From: Rhodococcus sp. P-2
Lineage (GTDB): Bacteria; Actinomycetota; Actinomycetes; Mycobacteriales; Mycobacteriaceae
Direction: 5' to 3'
NCBI RefSeq assembly: GCF_016598535.1
Contig: NZ_CP066779.1
Span: 2,914,001-2,978,000 of the forward strand
Length of the DNA: 64,000 bases
The first letter of the stretch is position 1. Each line of letters begins with the position of its first letter. Under the pieces are notes generated by a model that was not told the origin of the DNA, searched no databases, and was given only the letters and a program-made list of their open reading frames with translations. Shown here in pieces: positions 51,175 to 60,390 of the stretch. The translations under genes were made by a program, and so were the position numbers.

Positions 51175-52014
51175 GTGAGCCCAGACCGTCGTATCAGCCC
51201 TGACCGCCCGACCTTGGTCGCCTCCGACGTCGACGGGACCCTCATCGATCACGACGAGTTGGTCAGTGCCCGCACCCGCGCCGCCGTGCATGCCGTCGTC
51301 GAATCCGGCACGCCGTTCCTGCTGGCAACCGGGCGTCCTCCGCGATGGATTTCGCCCGTCGTCGAAGGTCTGGGATACGCGCCACTTGCCGTCTGCGCCA
51401 ACGGAGCCGTTGTCTACGACAGTTACGCCGACCGCGTCCTCAGCGCAGCGACCTTGTCTGTCGACGCACTCACCGAGCTCTCCGAGCTGGCTCTGGTCGC
51501 GCTCCCCGGGGCGGGGCTGGCCGCGGAACGGGTGGGGGAGAGCGCACACGATGCCGCCACTCCACAGTTCGTCAGCTCACCGGATTACGAACACGCCTGG
51601 CTCAACCCGGACAACACCGAGATGTCCGAGGACGAAGTGCTCGCAGCGCCGGCCGTCAAACTCCTGATTCGCCGCCCGGGCATGACCAGCACGGCAATGT
51701 ACGACGCTCTTGCTCCGCACGTCGGTGCACTCGCCGACATGACGTACTCCACCGAGAACGGACTGATCGAACTCTCGGCACCGGGAATCACGAAGGCGTC
51801 GGGGCTGGTTGCCGCGGCGGAAAGGTTCGGCTTCGACCTGTCGGGTCTGGTGGCCTTCGGGGACATGCCCAACGACATCCCGATGCTGGGCTTGGCGCGG
51901 CTCGGCGTGGCCATGGGTAACGCTCACCCCGAAGCCAAAGCCGCAGCCGACGAGGTCACCGACGCCAATTCGGAGAACGGGGTCGCAAAAGTCCTCGAGC
52001 GCTGGTGGTCGTAG
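51175..52014 (+). CDS. HAD superfamily (Cof-type) hydrolase, Rv3813c-like
   Basis: 279 residues. HAD motif I is SDVDGTLID (D18, D20), the LLATGRPPRW region holds motif II, K207 or so lies in GITKASGL, and motif IV is FGDMPNDIPML. The C2-type cap lies between. Cof-type members dephosphorylate sugar phosphates or cofactors. It could act on a lipid intermediate made by the neighbouring acyltransferases, but that is a guess. The GTG at 51175 gives the compact N-terminus. The stop codon sits in the loop of a long terminator hairpin. Confidence 0.9.
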   Translation: MSPDRRISPDRPTLVASDVDGTLIDHDELVSARTRAAVHAVVESGTPFLLATGRPPRWISPVVEGLGYAPLAVCANGAVVYDSYADRVLSAATLSVDALTELSELALVALPGAGLAAERVGESAHDAATPQFVSSPDYEHAWLNPDNTEMSEDEVLAAPAVKLLIRRPGMTSTAMYDALAPHVGALADMTYSTENGLIELSAPGITKASGLVAAAERFGFDLSGLVAFGDMPNDIPMLGLARLGVAMGNAHPEAKAAADEVTDANSENGVAKVLERWWS

Positions 52015-52035
52015 AACCCACCAGCGCCCGAGGAC
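51991..52035. terminator. terminator hairpin spanning the HAD stop codon
   Basis: An inner 10-bp stem (GCGCTGGTGG / CCACCAGCGC) and an outer 7-bp stem (GTCCTCG / CGAGGAC) are separated by a single mismatch. The 9-base loop contains the TAG of the HAD gene. The hairpin lies between convergent genes and can serve both. Confidence 0.75.
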
Positions 52036-52051
52036 GTGTACTGCTCGAGCG

Positions 52052-54049
52052 TCAGCCGACAGGCGCGCTGTTGGCCATTTCCTGGGCAAAGGTCTCGTTG
52101 TAGGTCTTGAGGATCTTCGTGACCATGCCGGTGATCTGGTTGAAGATCAGCGAACCGTTCTCGAAGTCACTGCGCAAGCCGTCCGGGATCGAGTACTCGT
52201 CCGAGATCGGCAATCCGAGTTCACCCGCGTCAGAACCGAAGCTCTGCCACGACTTGAAGATCTCGCCGAGCACGGTGAACACTCCGCCGTTCGGCGAGGT
52301 GTAGACAGCACCGTTCTGGAACAGCGCACCCTGGTTGCCGAGCTTCGCCTGCAGAATTCCGGACAGAGCCTGGCCGAGGCGGCCGATCTCGCCACCTTCG
52401 GCGATCCACTTCTGCGCGAGCGGTGAATTGTCGGTGATCTGCAGAATCTGGGTGACCAGATCCGGGATCGACGAACCGGTGCCACCGGTGACCGTGTCGA
52501 CCGGAGTGGTCGGCTTGGGCGCAGGCGTCGACGGATTGGAGGGGTTCGAGGGGTTCAACGTTCCCCCGATATTCGCGGCCGCGATGTTCCGGATGTCGTT
52601 CATGTGTGCGTACGCGGCATCACCCGGGCAAGCGGTGTTTCCGACGTCGCGGTGCGCGAAGATGATCGGCAGGTCGACTGCTGCGCCCTGCGGGTACGGC
52701 GTGAACTCGGTGCCCTCTGAGTACATCGTCGTTCGGCCCTTCGGGTCGAGGCCGGCCATGCCGAGCTTCCATCCGAGGAACTTGCCGACGGAGTTCAGCG
52801 TCGCCTGCGAAGGCTCGACGGTGGAGTAGTCGCCCATCATCGCGATACCGGTGGTGTTCTCGTTGAAGCCGCCGGCGTGTGCACCCTGAACTGCCTTGTC
52901 GAGTCCGCCTGCGCGGCCTTCGAAGGTCTGACCGTACTTGTCGACGAGGACGTTGTATCCGACGTCGCACCAGCCGAGAGTCTGTGCGTGGTAGGCGTAG
53001 ATCGAGCGGACGATTCCGGCCGATTCGGCCTTCGTGTAGTTGTTGCTACCTGCGGTGTGGTGAACGGTCGCGCCACCGATGAAGTCGTCGTACGTGGGGG
53101 AGTCACAGCGAAGTGACTCGTCAGCTCCCCACTGTGCGCGGGTGATGACGGAAGGCCCGCTGCCGCCGAGCGGTGCTGCGACGGCCTGCAGATTGCTGTC
53201 TGCCTCGCTGGCACCCGGATCGATCAACACGGCGGTGACGGCGTCTGCTGCCGTCGTCGCCTGGCGAAGCGGCTTGGACACCGAAGCTGGGGTGTATCCG
53301 AGTTCGCCGGTGGCTGCGGGGGCTTCAGCAGGTGCAGGTGCTTCAGCAGGCACCGGCGCTTCAGCAGGTGCGGGGGCGGGGACAGCTTCCGGCGCGGGAG
53401 CCGGCACAGCCTCGGCGGCGGGAGCCGCGACGCCCTGCGGGGTGAGGATCTGAATGGACTTGGTGGCGCCGACGAAGACGGGTTCGGTGGCGGTACCGGC
53501 GTTGGTGGCCTGATCCGAACTGGCGGAGTCGATGGCGTCAGGGGTGAACCACGGGCCCCAGGTGCCATCTTCGGCCAGGGCGCGGATCTTGGACTGCGCC
53601 GAGGCGATCGTGTCCGAGGTCAACGCGACCATGCTGAACGGAGTGTCGCGGGTGACTTCCTTGACCACTGCGCCTGGCTCTTCCTCGGAAGGAACCGGAG
53701 CGGTTTCGGTCGGGGCGCCGGGCGCAGCGGGTGCCGGGAAGAGTTCGGTCGGCAACGTGATCCCTGGCGGAAGCGGAATTTCGGTCGGGAGCTTGAGGTT
53801 TCTGAGATCGCCCAGGTTGATGTCGGGCAGATCGAGACCGGTCAGCTCCTTGACCGGGATGATGATGTCGGGCACCGACGCGAGGAGCACCTCTGCGATC
53901 TGGGTCGGCACTGCTACTGACGTCGTTTCGTTCGCGGAACGTACATCGGACGTAGTGCTCGTGAGGCCGTAGACCGCAAAAGGACTTGCGACAGCCACTG
54001 CGGCTACAGCCCCGAGTACGAGCGAGGGCTTCGGTCGACGGTGTGGCAA
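52052..54049 (-). CDS. secreted PGRP-type N-acetylmuramoyl-L-alanine amidase with LGFP-like repeats
   Basis: 665 residues. A signal segment (about 8-28) is followed by a low-complexity Pro/Ala region (200-250), then an amidase_2/PGRP domain from about 300: GATVHHTAGSNNYT, DVGYNVLVDKYG, AHRDVGNTACPGD. The C-terminus has LGFP-like units (GGEIGRLGQ, DAGELGLPISDEY). It should cut the amide between muramic acid and the stem peptide. M. tuberculosis has Rv3811 at this locus. The TTG start at 54049 is set by GAGGAG seven bases upstream. Confidence 0.9.
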   Translation of the reverse strand: MPHRRPKPSLVLGAVAAVAVASPFAVYGLTSTTSDVRSANETTSVAVPTQIAEVLLASVPDIIIPVKELTGLDLPDINLGDLRNLKLPTEIPLPPGITLPTELFPAPAAPGAPTETAPVPSEEEPGAVVKEVTRDTPFSMVALTSDTIASAQSKIRALAEDGTWGPWFTPDAIDSASSDQATNAGTATEPVFVGATKSIQILTPQGVAAPAAEAVPAPAPEAVPAPAPAEAPVPAEAPAPAEAPAATGELGYTPASVSKPLRQATTAADAVTAVLIDPGASEADSNLQAVAAPLGGSGPSVITRAQWGADESLRCDSPTYDDFIGGATVHHTAGSNNYTKAESAGIVRSIYAYHAQTLGWCDVGYNVLVDKYGQTFEGRAGGLDKAVQGAHAGGFNENTTGIAMMGDYSTVEPSQATLNSVGKFLGWKLGMAGLDPKGRTTMYSEGTEFTPYPQGAAVDLPIIFAHRDVGNTACPGDAAYAHMNDIRNIAAANIGGTLNPSNPSNPSTPAPKPTTPVDTVTGGTGSSIPDLVTQILQITDNSPLAQKWIAEGGEIGRLGQALSGILQAKLGNQGALFQNGAVYTSPNGGVFTVLGEIFKSWQSFGSDAGELGLPISDEYSIPDGLRSDFENGSLIFNQITGMVTKILKTYNETFAQEMANSAPVG

Positions 54050-54207
54050 GGGATTACTCCTCGGTTGTAGTTACTTGCGAGCGAACTTCAGGGCCGATGA
54101 CGGCCGTGAACGGAATCCTTCAAAACCGGATCCGAGCAGGTCGGATGCCATGTTCTGGGGTTGAACTCCAGTTTTCGGACGCGTACGTCTGCAACTCGTG
54201 ATGCTGG

Positions 54208-54272
54208 TGTGACTCGTGTGACTGGTGTTGCTAACTCCAAACACTCTTGCCACACTAGTCACAAAAGTCCAT
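54208..54272. promoter_or_regulatory. MtrA-like GTCACA direct repeats between two cell-wall genes
   Basis: On the minus strand, two GTCACA copies lie exactly 9 bp apart (54222-54217 and 54213-54208). On the plus strand a third copy at 54258-54263 is followed 9 bp later by GTCCAT. The 12-bp blocks TGTGACTGGTGT and ACACTAGTCACA also form an inverted repeat with one mismatch. MtrA of mycobacteria binds paired GTCACA-like repeats at this spacing. The surrounding 331-bp gap (54050-54380) holds no gene. Confidence 0.55.
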
Positions 54273-54380
54273 AACGCTCAACCTTAGGGTGAGACTTTAG
54301 TTAAATCGTTGTGGACTGGCCTGCGCGCGGAGTACCGACTTCGCGGACTCGTGAGGCCGGTAGCGATGAGGAGAGCATTG

Positions 54381-55943
54381 ATGGCGAGAAGCGGAAGAAG
54401 CGGAACTGCAGGTAAGAAGCCTGCATCCGGTCGCGCAGGTCGCTTTCTGGTGGGCGGACCCGGGAGGCGGACCTCGCTGATGCGGGTCTCGGTCCTCGGG
54501 CTGGTTCCAGCTCTCGCACTCGGCGTCGCGATAGGAGGTTTCACGCAAATCCGTGCTGACGAGCCGTCGATTTTGCACGCCGTCGCCGCCGACACGCAAT
54601 TCACGCTCTCCGGTCACGGCAACGGGCATGGCCGCGGAATGGGTCAGTGGGGCGCTTACGGTTACGCCAAGAACGACGGCTGGTCCGGCGAGCGAATCCT
54701 CAGTCACTACTACGGCGGAACAGTCCTGGACTCCATGCCGCCCGCGCAGATGAGTGTGCGGCTCACCGCTCAGGACAACTCGACACTCGACGTCTACTCC
54801 GACGCCGGCCTCGTGGTCAACGGTCAGCGCACCGCGCCCGGCGAGGCTGCCCATCTCACCGCGCTGCCTGGCGGCGGTGCACAGGTGGTTGTCACCAGTG
54901 GTTGCGGTGGCGGAGTCGTCTGGGAAGCGGTCACCGATCATCCGTGGGTGGATCCGGTGGATCTCAGTCCTGATCGACCCGCCGACCAGTTCCTGAAGCT
55001 GTGCGACAACGACGCGCCCTACAGAGGTGCCCTCGGCGTGGTGCTCGACAACGGCTCGGCGCGGACGGTGAATCTTCTCGACATGGAGGACTACCTGCTC
55101 GGCGTGGTGCCGGTCGAGGCCAAGGCGGAATGGGCCGATTCCGGTGGGGCCGAAGCACTACGGGCGCAAGCGGTGGCAGCACGTTCGTACGCTGCAACCG
55201 AACATCGGTCTTCGTACGCCGACACCTGCGATACACAGGACTGCCAGGTGTACGGGGGAGCAGGTAAGGAAGATCCCCGCACCACCGAGGCCGTTCGGTC
55301 CACCGCCGGCGCCGTTCTGTCGCGTGACGGCAAGATCGTGGCCACCGAATTCTCTTCGTCCACAGGAGGTTACAGCTCCGGCGGTGAATTCCCGGCCGTC
55401 GAGGATCTTGGTGACGCCCTGTCTCCCAATCATGACTGGACCGTGAATCTGACCGCAGGGCAGATTGCGGACGCTTTCGGTGTCGGCGAGCTGCAGTCGC
55501 TCAAGATTCTCTCGCGCAACGGCTTCGGTACCGACGGTGGGCGAGTGACGGCAGTCGAGGTAGTCGGTACGGGGGCAACTGTCGGCGCTACCGGTATTCA
55601 GTTCCGTCAGAAACTCGGCCTCAAATCGGACTGGTTCACCATTGGTGACGGGGCTGGTGTGGTAGTGGCGCCTGATTCGGAATCGACAGTGCCGGAATCC
55701 AATTCGCCATCCGAGGATCCATCGGGTACGGTTACGGAGACGCAGATCGAGAAGAAGTATCGGGAGCTCGGCGGTGAAACCGGCACTCTCGGTGCTCCTG
55801 TCGGCCCGGAGATGCAGTTGCCCTCCGAAGCAGGCACTTTCCGTGTCTACGAAAACGGAACCATCATCTGGACAAAGGTTTTGGGTGCGCAGGTAGTTGA
55901 TGCCAACGTGCTCCGCGAGTGGATACCGACGGGCGGAAGCTAG
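54381..55943 (+). CDS. SpoIID/LytB domain protein with C-terminal LGFP-like motif
   Basis: 520 residues. A basic N-terminus, one helix (about 33-55) and GHGNGHGRGMGQWGAYGYA lead into the SpoIID domain (LLGVVPVEAKAEW, then ALRAQAVAARSYA, then the SSSTGGYSSGGEF segment). The tail has an LGFP-like unit (KYRELGGETGTLGAPVGPE). SpoIID proteins are lytic transglycosylases on denuded glycan in spore formers; in non-sporulating actinobacteria the role is unknown. The ATG at 54381 is set by GAGGAGA six bases upstream. It is divergent from the PGRP amidase. Confidence 0.88.
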   Translation: MARSGRSGTAGKKPASGRAGRFLVGGPGRRTSLMRVSVLGLVPALALGVAIGGFTQIRADEPSILHAVAADTQFTLSGHGNGHGRGMGQWGAYGYAKNDGWSGERILSHYYGGTVLDSMPPAQMSVRLTAQDNSTLDVYSDAGLVVNGQRTAPGEAAHLTALPGGGAQVVVTSGCGGGVVWEAVTDHPWVDPVDLSPDRPADQFLKLCDNDAPYRGALGVVLDNGSARTVNLLDMEDYLLGVVPVEAKAEWADSGGAEALRAQAVAARSYAATEHRSSYADTCDTQDCQVYGGAGKEDPRTTEAVRSTAGAVLSRDGKIVATEFSSSTGGYSSGGEFPAVEDLGDALSPNHDWTVNLTAGQIADAFGVGELQSLKILSRNGFGTDGGRVTAVEVVGTGATVGATGIQFRQKLGLKSDWFTIGDGAGVVVAPDSESTVPESNSPSEDPSGTVTETQIEKKYRELGGETGTLGAPVGPEMQLPSEAGTFRVYENGTIIWTKVLGAQVVDANVLREWIPTGGS

Positions 55944-55980
55944 GGGAAGGTCGGTCGGTAACAACTCGCACGTATCGACT

Positions 55981-56019
55981 CTGAAGGGTCTCCGCCGCAA
56001 TCCGGTGGGGGCCCTTCAG
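55981..56019. terminator. bidirectional terminator between SpoIID and PucR genes
   Basis: An outer stem CTGAAGGG / CCCTTCAG encloses imperfect inner pairs (CTCC-CCG / CGG-GGGG). It lies centrally in the 105-bp gap between convergent genes. Confidence 0.7.
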
Positions 56020-56048
56020 GTCGCTTCGGGTGTTGTATCGGTTGACGA

Positions 56049-57542
56049 TCAGATGGTCGGAGCGTCACCGAGCAGGCGGTACTCGAGCCACAACTCCGCA
56101 CGTTCGGTGGGGGAGCCGAGGTCGAGCTGGAGAAGGCTCTCGATCCGAGCGAGTCTGCTGCGCAACGTATGCCGGTGAATGTTGAGTGCAGTGGCCGCGG
56201 CGTCGCCCACCCCGTTGTGTGCCAACCACATGGCCAAGGTTCGGTAGAGATCGCTACCGCCCTTCGCTTCCAGAAGCGGGCGCAAGTGTGCCGCCGCGAA
56301 TGCCGTCGAGCGATCCTGATCGAGAAACGCGGACAATCCACTCTCCGAGAGTTCGGCGAACCGCATCGAAGGCAGGTTGCGGGCGCCGGCCTCGGCTGCT
56401 GCCTGCGCGGCTTGGCGTCTGGCGCGCGAGAGATCGTCCCACCACAACATGTCCGACACGCCGACGGTTACGTCGATTTCGTTGACACGGGCGAGGATTC
56501 GCCCGCTGTCCGTGGCCGAGACGACGGCGATCAGCGCGCCGTCGGTGATGCCGAATGCCAGATCGCGGCTGAGACCGTCGAGCAGTGAGACGGACACGCT
56601 CTCGAGCAGTCCGCTCGGGCCCGCCACGTGGAAGACCTGGAAAGGCTCGACCGGAAATCCTCCCCACAATTCCCCGGAGATGTTGCGGGCGAGCGCATTC
56701 TGTCCCTCGAACAGCTGATGCATCGCAACGGTACGAAGGTGGTTCATCGTCAGTTGCGCGTCTCGGGTTCGAGCCGTCATCAAGGTGAGCAGAGACGCGG
56801 CTGCGATGACGATGCCCTGATTCAGAGAACCGACGGCGCCGGGGCAGCCGGCAACGAGGTATCCCATCAGCTTTCCCCTCGACGTCAGCAGAGGGTGGGA
56901 GATGACGTCCTCGTTCTCGCTCGTGAGGAAACTGACTTCCATCGGGCGGGCGTCGCGCTCGGGGGCCGTTCGCTCGATTCCTGCGGCCGCGGCGGTGTGT
57001 GAGATCTCGACGGTATGTCCGGCCGAGTCCAGCAGAGCCGCCCATCCGCCGATCAATTCCGCCACCCGTCGTACGACTGCCCGGGTGCCGTTGACCGTCA
57101 CCGCAGCTTGAAGCAGCCGCCGCAGGCTTTGGTAATTGCTGCGCAGCGCTTTCATGTCGTCGTCGGATTGCGCCTTCGACACCGCTTTGGTCAGGGCGAT
57201 GAAAGGTGTTCGCAATGGGACGTCGAGAAGGGGCACACTGAAACGGGTGGCCGCATCCACCAGAGTCTGTGGCGCCTGCTCGTATCCGAGGCCGGTTCCG
57301 AAACCGATTCCGGCAATTCCGGCCGCCACCAGGGTCCGTACGAATCGGGTCGTTTCCGCGTCCGTCGTCGGTAGTGACACCCCGGTGATGAGGAGCAGTT
57401 CACCGCCGTCGAGGAAGGGCGTCGGGTCGGGAAGTTCGGAGACATGTGCCCAGGTCAGGGTGCGATCGAGCTGGTCGTGCCCAGCCAGGACGCGAAGGCC
57501 GAACTGTTCGGTCGCACAAAGCTGGCGGAGCGTGATGGGCAT
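56049..57542 (-). CDS. PucR family transcriptional regulator
   Basis: 497 residues. The N-terminal PucR domain (LRQLCATEQFGLRVLAGHD, then WAHVSELPDPTPFLDGGELLLITG) leads to a middle GGDEF-like/CdaR segment. The C-terminal HTH_30 follows (LYRTLAMWLAHNGVGDAAATALNIH, then HRHTLRSRLARIE). Members activate purine, GABA or other nitrogen-compound catabolism. The ATG at 57542 is preferred over 57602, whose extension falls in the promoter. It is divergent from the permease, and a perfect 10-bp inverted repeat lies between them, so it most likely controls the permease-thiolase-dehydrogenase run. Confidence 0.9.
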   Translation of the reverse strand: MPITLRQLCATEQFGLRVLAGHDQLDRTLTWAHVSELPDPTPFLDGGELLLITGVSLPTTDAETTRFVRTLVAAGIAGIGFGTGLGYEQAPQTLVDAATRFSVPLLDVPLRTPFIALTKAVSKAQSDDDMKALRSNYQSLRRLLQAAVTVNGTRAVVRRVAELIGGWAALLDSAGHTVEISHTAAAAGIERTAPERDARPMEVSFLTSENEDVISHPLLTSRGKLMGYLVAGCPGAVGSLNQGIVIAAASLLTLMTARTRDAQLTMNHLRTVAMHQLFEGQNALARNISGELWGGFPVEPFQVFHVAGPSGLLESVSVSLLDGLSRDLAFGITDGALIAVVSATDSGRILARVNEIDVTVGVSDMLWWDDLSRARRQAAQAAAEAGARNLPSMRFAELSESGLSAFLDQDRSTAFAAAHLRPLLEAKGGSDLYRTLAMWLAHNGVGDAAATALNIHRHTLRSRLARIESLLQLDLGSPTERAELWLEYRLLGDAPTI

Positions 57543-57568
57543 GGGTCCAGTCTGACACCTCGGACTCG

Positions 57569-57607
57569 CCACTTTGTAGTGCCTGCGGTCACGTTTGTAC
57601 AAAGTGG
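57569..57607. promoter_or_regulatory. inverted repeat, candidate PucR operator
   Basis: CCACTTTGTA (57569-57578) and TACAAAGTGG (57598-57607) are perfect complements separated by 19 bases. The right arm also sits in the palindrome TTTGTACAAA (57594-57603). It lies 27-65 bp from the PucR start and about 106 bp from the permease start. Confidence 0.55.
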
Positions 57608-57712
57608 AGCCTGACGCGAGCTTGCCGAAGGTCCGACACTGGCGCTATCGAAAATGCGCTCCAGAAGAGCGTCACCGAGATCCACGTCCCGAACAGCCCA
57701 CAAGGAGTACTG

Positions 57713-59116
57713 ATGTCCAGTACAGACCAGCCGGCACTTCAGCACACGCTGAAGAAGCGGCATCTGTCGATGATTGCGATCGCGGGCGTCATCGGCGCCG
57801 GACTGTTCGTCGGCTCCGGTGTGGCGATCCAGGAGACAGGACCGGGTGTCCTGATTTCCTACGCGCTCGCCGGCGTCGTCGTCATCCTCGTGATGCGCAT
57901 GCTCGGCGAGATGTCGGCAGCGTCGCCGGAAACCGGCTCGTTCTCCTCGTACGCCGACAAGGCCATCGGCCGCTGGGCGGGCTTCTCGATCGGCTGGCTG
58001 TACGCGTGGTTCTGGATCATCGTGCTCGGCATCGAGGCCACCGCCGGTGCCCTCATCATGAATCGTTGGGTTCCCGGCGTTCCCCAGTGGACCTGGGCCT
58101 TGATTCTGATGATCGTGCTGACGCTGACCAACATCATCTCGGTCAAGTCGTTCGGCGAGTTCGAGTTCTGGTTCGCCTCCATCAAAGTCGTCGCCATCAT
58201 CGCGTTCCTCGGCATGGGCATCGTGGCGATCTGCGGCTGGATGCCCGGCGTCGAAGCACCCGGAATGACCAACCTGACCGGTCACGGCGGTTTCCTGCCC
58301 AACGGCACGGGAGCCATGCTCGCCGCAGTCCTCGTGGTCGTGTTCTCGTTCTTCGGCGCCGAAATCGCCACCATCGCCGCCGGTGAGTCGGCCAACCCGC
58401 TCGAAGCCGTTCGCGCTGCCGTCAAGTCCGTCGTCTGGCGAATTCTCATCTTCTACATCGGCTCGATCGCCGTGGTCGTCACCCTGCTTCCCTGGGACAG
58501 TGCGTCGGTCGCGCTCAGCCCGTACGTCGCCGTCATGGACTCCTACGGCATTCCGGCCGCAGGCAACATCATGGACGTCGTCGTCCTCACGTCGGTTCTG
58601 TCCTGCCTCAACTCCGGTCTCTACACCGCCAGTCGCATGATCTTCTCCCTCGCCGGCCGCGGCGACGCCCCCAAGTCGCTCTCACGCATCGAGAAGACCG
58701 GCGTCCCGATGCGCGCCGTCCTGGTCTCGACGATCGTCGGCTTCCTGACCGTCGGCATGAACTACCTCTCCCCGGACAAGGTCTTCCTGTTCCTGGTCAA
58801 CTCCTCCGGAGCGATCGCGCTGTTCGTCTGGCTCGTCATCTCGGTGTCTCAGCTGCGCACCCGCCGCAAGCTCGAAGCCTCGGGCCAGGAACTCGAGCTG
58901 AAGATGTGGTTCTTCCCGTATCTGACCTACGCCACGATCGCCGCCATCATCGCGCTCTGCATCGGCATGCTCACCCTGGACTCGACGCGCAGTCAGATGA
59001 TCGTGTCCCTGGGACTCGCAGCGATCCTCGTGGGTATCGGGCTCTACCGCTACCGGAACCACAAAGACACCGAAGCCGAGGTCGTGCCGGTAGCCGAGAG
59101 CGCTCCCACACCCTGA
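57713..59116 (+). CDS. amino acid permease (APC superfamily, AAT/GabP type)
   Basis: 467 residues with twelve helices. The first helix region HLSMIAIAGVIGAGLFVGSGV is the amino acid transporter signature, and MLGEMSAASPETGSFSSYAD follows helix 2. It is closest in pattern to GABA, aromatic and other amino acid permeases of the AAT family, which import with protons. The start follows AAGGAG at the right distance. A PucR-type regulator is divergent, and thiolase and acyl-CoA dehydrogenase follow. That suggests use of an amino acid whose carbon skeleton goes through beta-oxidation. The exact substrate is open. Confidence 0.93.
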   Translation: MSSTDQPALQHTLKKRHLSMIAIAGVIGAGLFVGSGVAIQETGPGVLISYALAGVVVILVMRMLGEMSAASPETGSFSSYADKAIGRWAGFSIGWLYAWFWIIVLGIEATAGALIMNRWVPGVPQWTWALILMIVLTLTNIISVKSFGEFEFWFASIKVVAIIAFLGMGIVAICGWMPGVEAPGMTNLTGHGGFLPNGTGAMLAAVLVVVFSFFGAEIATIAAGESANPLEAVRAAVKSVVWRILIFYIGSIAVVVTLLPWDSASVALSPYVAVMDSYGIPAAGNIMDVVVLTSVLSCLNSGLYTASRMIFSLAGRGDAPKSLSRIEKTGVPMRAVLVSTIVGFLTVGMNYLSPDKVFLFLVNSSGAIALFVWLVISVSQLRTRRKLEASGQELELKMWFFPYLTYATIAAIIALCIGMLTLDSTRSQMIVSLGLAAILVGIGLYRYRNHKDTEAEVVPVAESAPTP

Positions 59117-59206
59117 CACCAACGTCCCCATCTGCGAGATACTTCGATGTCCTAGTATCGGCCACGGACAGAGAAATCGACGTGAGCACAGCAGATGGGG
59201 ACAATC

Positions 59207-60388
59207 ATGACCACACCCGAACCGATCGTCATCGTCGACGGGGCCAGGACCCCAGTCGGTAGCTTCGGCGGCGTCTTCAAGGACGTACCCGCGCACGAGC
59301 TGGGTGCCGCAGCAGCCAAGGCCGCGCTGAGCCGCGCCGGCGTTGCCCCCGAAGACATCGACGAGGTCGTCATGGGCTGCATCGGCCAGGTCGGCCCGGA
59401 CGCCTACAACGCACGCCGCGTCGGCATTGCCGCCGGACTGCCCGAGAACGTCCCCGCCTACACCGTCAACCGCCTCTGTGGCAGCGGCCTGCAGGCCGTG
59501 TGGTCGGCGGCGATGCAGATGCGCTGGGGCGCAGCTGCCATCACGCTCGCCGGCGGTGACGAGAGCATGTCCCGCATGCCCTTCTACGACTTCGCCGCCC
59601 GCTCGGGCTACAAGCTCGGCGATCGCAGCCTCGTCGACGGCACCGTCGCCATGCTCACCGACCCGTTCAGCAAAGCCCACATGGGCCGCACCGCCGAAGC
59701 CGTCGCCCGCAAGTACGGCGTCAGCCGCGAGCAGCAGGACGAGTTCGCCGTCGAATCTCAGCGCCGCGCTGCAACCGACGCAGCCAAGGCAGCATTCGCC
59801 GAGGAAATCACTCCCGTCGAGACCGGTGGCCGGCGCTCGGTCACCGTCACCGAGGACGAACACCCCAAGCCCGGAACCACCGTCGAAACCCTCGCCAAGC
59901 TGCGCCCCGCATTCGAAGAGGGCGGATCCGTCACCGCCGGTAACGCGTCGGGCATCAACGACGGCGCCGGCGCACTCGTCCTCGCGACGGGCACCGAGGT
60001 AGCCAAGCGCGGCCTCACCGGACTGGTCACGCTCGAAACTGTCACGACGGCAGCCATGGAGCCCGGCCTGATGGGCTACGCGCCCGTGCTCGCCCTCGAA
60101 AAGCTCTTTGCGCAAACAGGATTGAAGCCGTCCGACATCGGCACCGCCGAGGTCAACGAGGCGTTCGCTTCGCAGGCCATCGCCGTCATCCGTGACAGTG
60201 GCCTGGATCCGGAGAAGACCAACCCGTACGGCGGAGCAATCGCCCTCGGGCACCCGGTCGGCGCCACCGGAGCCATCCTGACCCTGCGCGCCGCCCGTGA
60301 CATGGTCCGCCGCGACCTCGAATTCGGCATCGTCACCATGTGCATCGGCGGCGGACAGGCACTCGCGGCCCTGCTGAAGCGGGTCTGA
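59207..60388 (+). CDS. acetyl-CoA acyltransferase (thiolase)
   Basis: 393 residues. The acyl-enzyme cysteine C91 lies in NRLCGSGLQAV, and the second active-site cysteine is in MCIGGGQALA. The GGAIALGHPVGATGA motif holds the catalytic histidine, and NEAFASQA is also typical. It cleaves 3-ketoacyl-CoA with CoA, or condenses acetyl-CoA in reverse. I chose the ATG at 59207, with GGGGA five bases upstream; an ATG at 59195 adds four residues. The acyl-CoA dehydrogenase begins 2 bp after the stop, so the two are cotranscribed. Confidence 0.95.
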   Translation: MTTPEPIVIVDGARTPVGSFGGVFKDVPAHELGAAAAKAALSRAGVAPEDIDEVVMGCIGQVGPDAYNARRVGIAAGLPENVPAYTVNRLCGSGLQAVWSAAMQMRWGAAAITLAGGDESMSRMPFYDFAARSGYKLGDRSLVDGTVAMLTDPFSKAHMGRTAEAVARKYGVSREQQDEFAVESQRRAATDAAKAAFAEEITPVETGGRRSVTVTEDEHPKPGTTVETLAKLRPAFEEGGSVTAGNASGINDGAGALVLATGTEVAKRGLTGLVTLETVTTAAMEPGLMGYAPVLALEKLFAQTGLKPSDIGTAEVNEAFASQAIAVIRDSGLDPEKTNPYGGAIALGHPVGATGAILTLRAARDMVRRDLEFGIVTMCIGGGQALAALLKRV

Positions 60389-60390
60389 TC

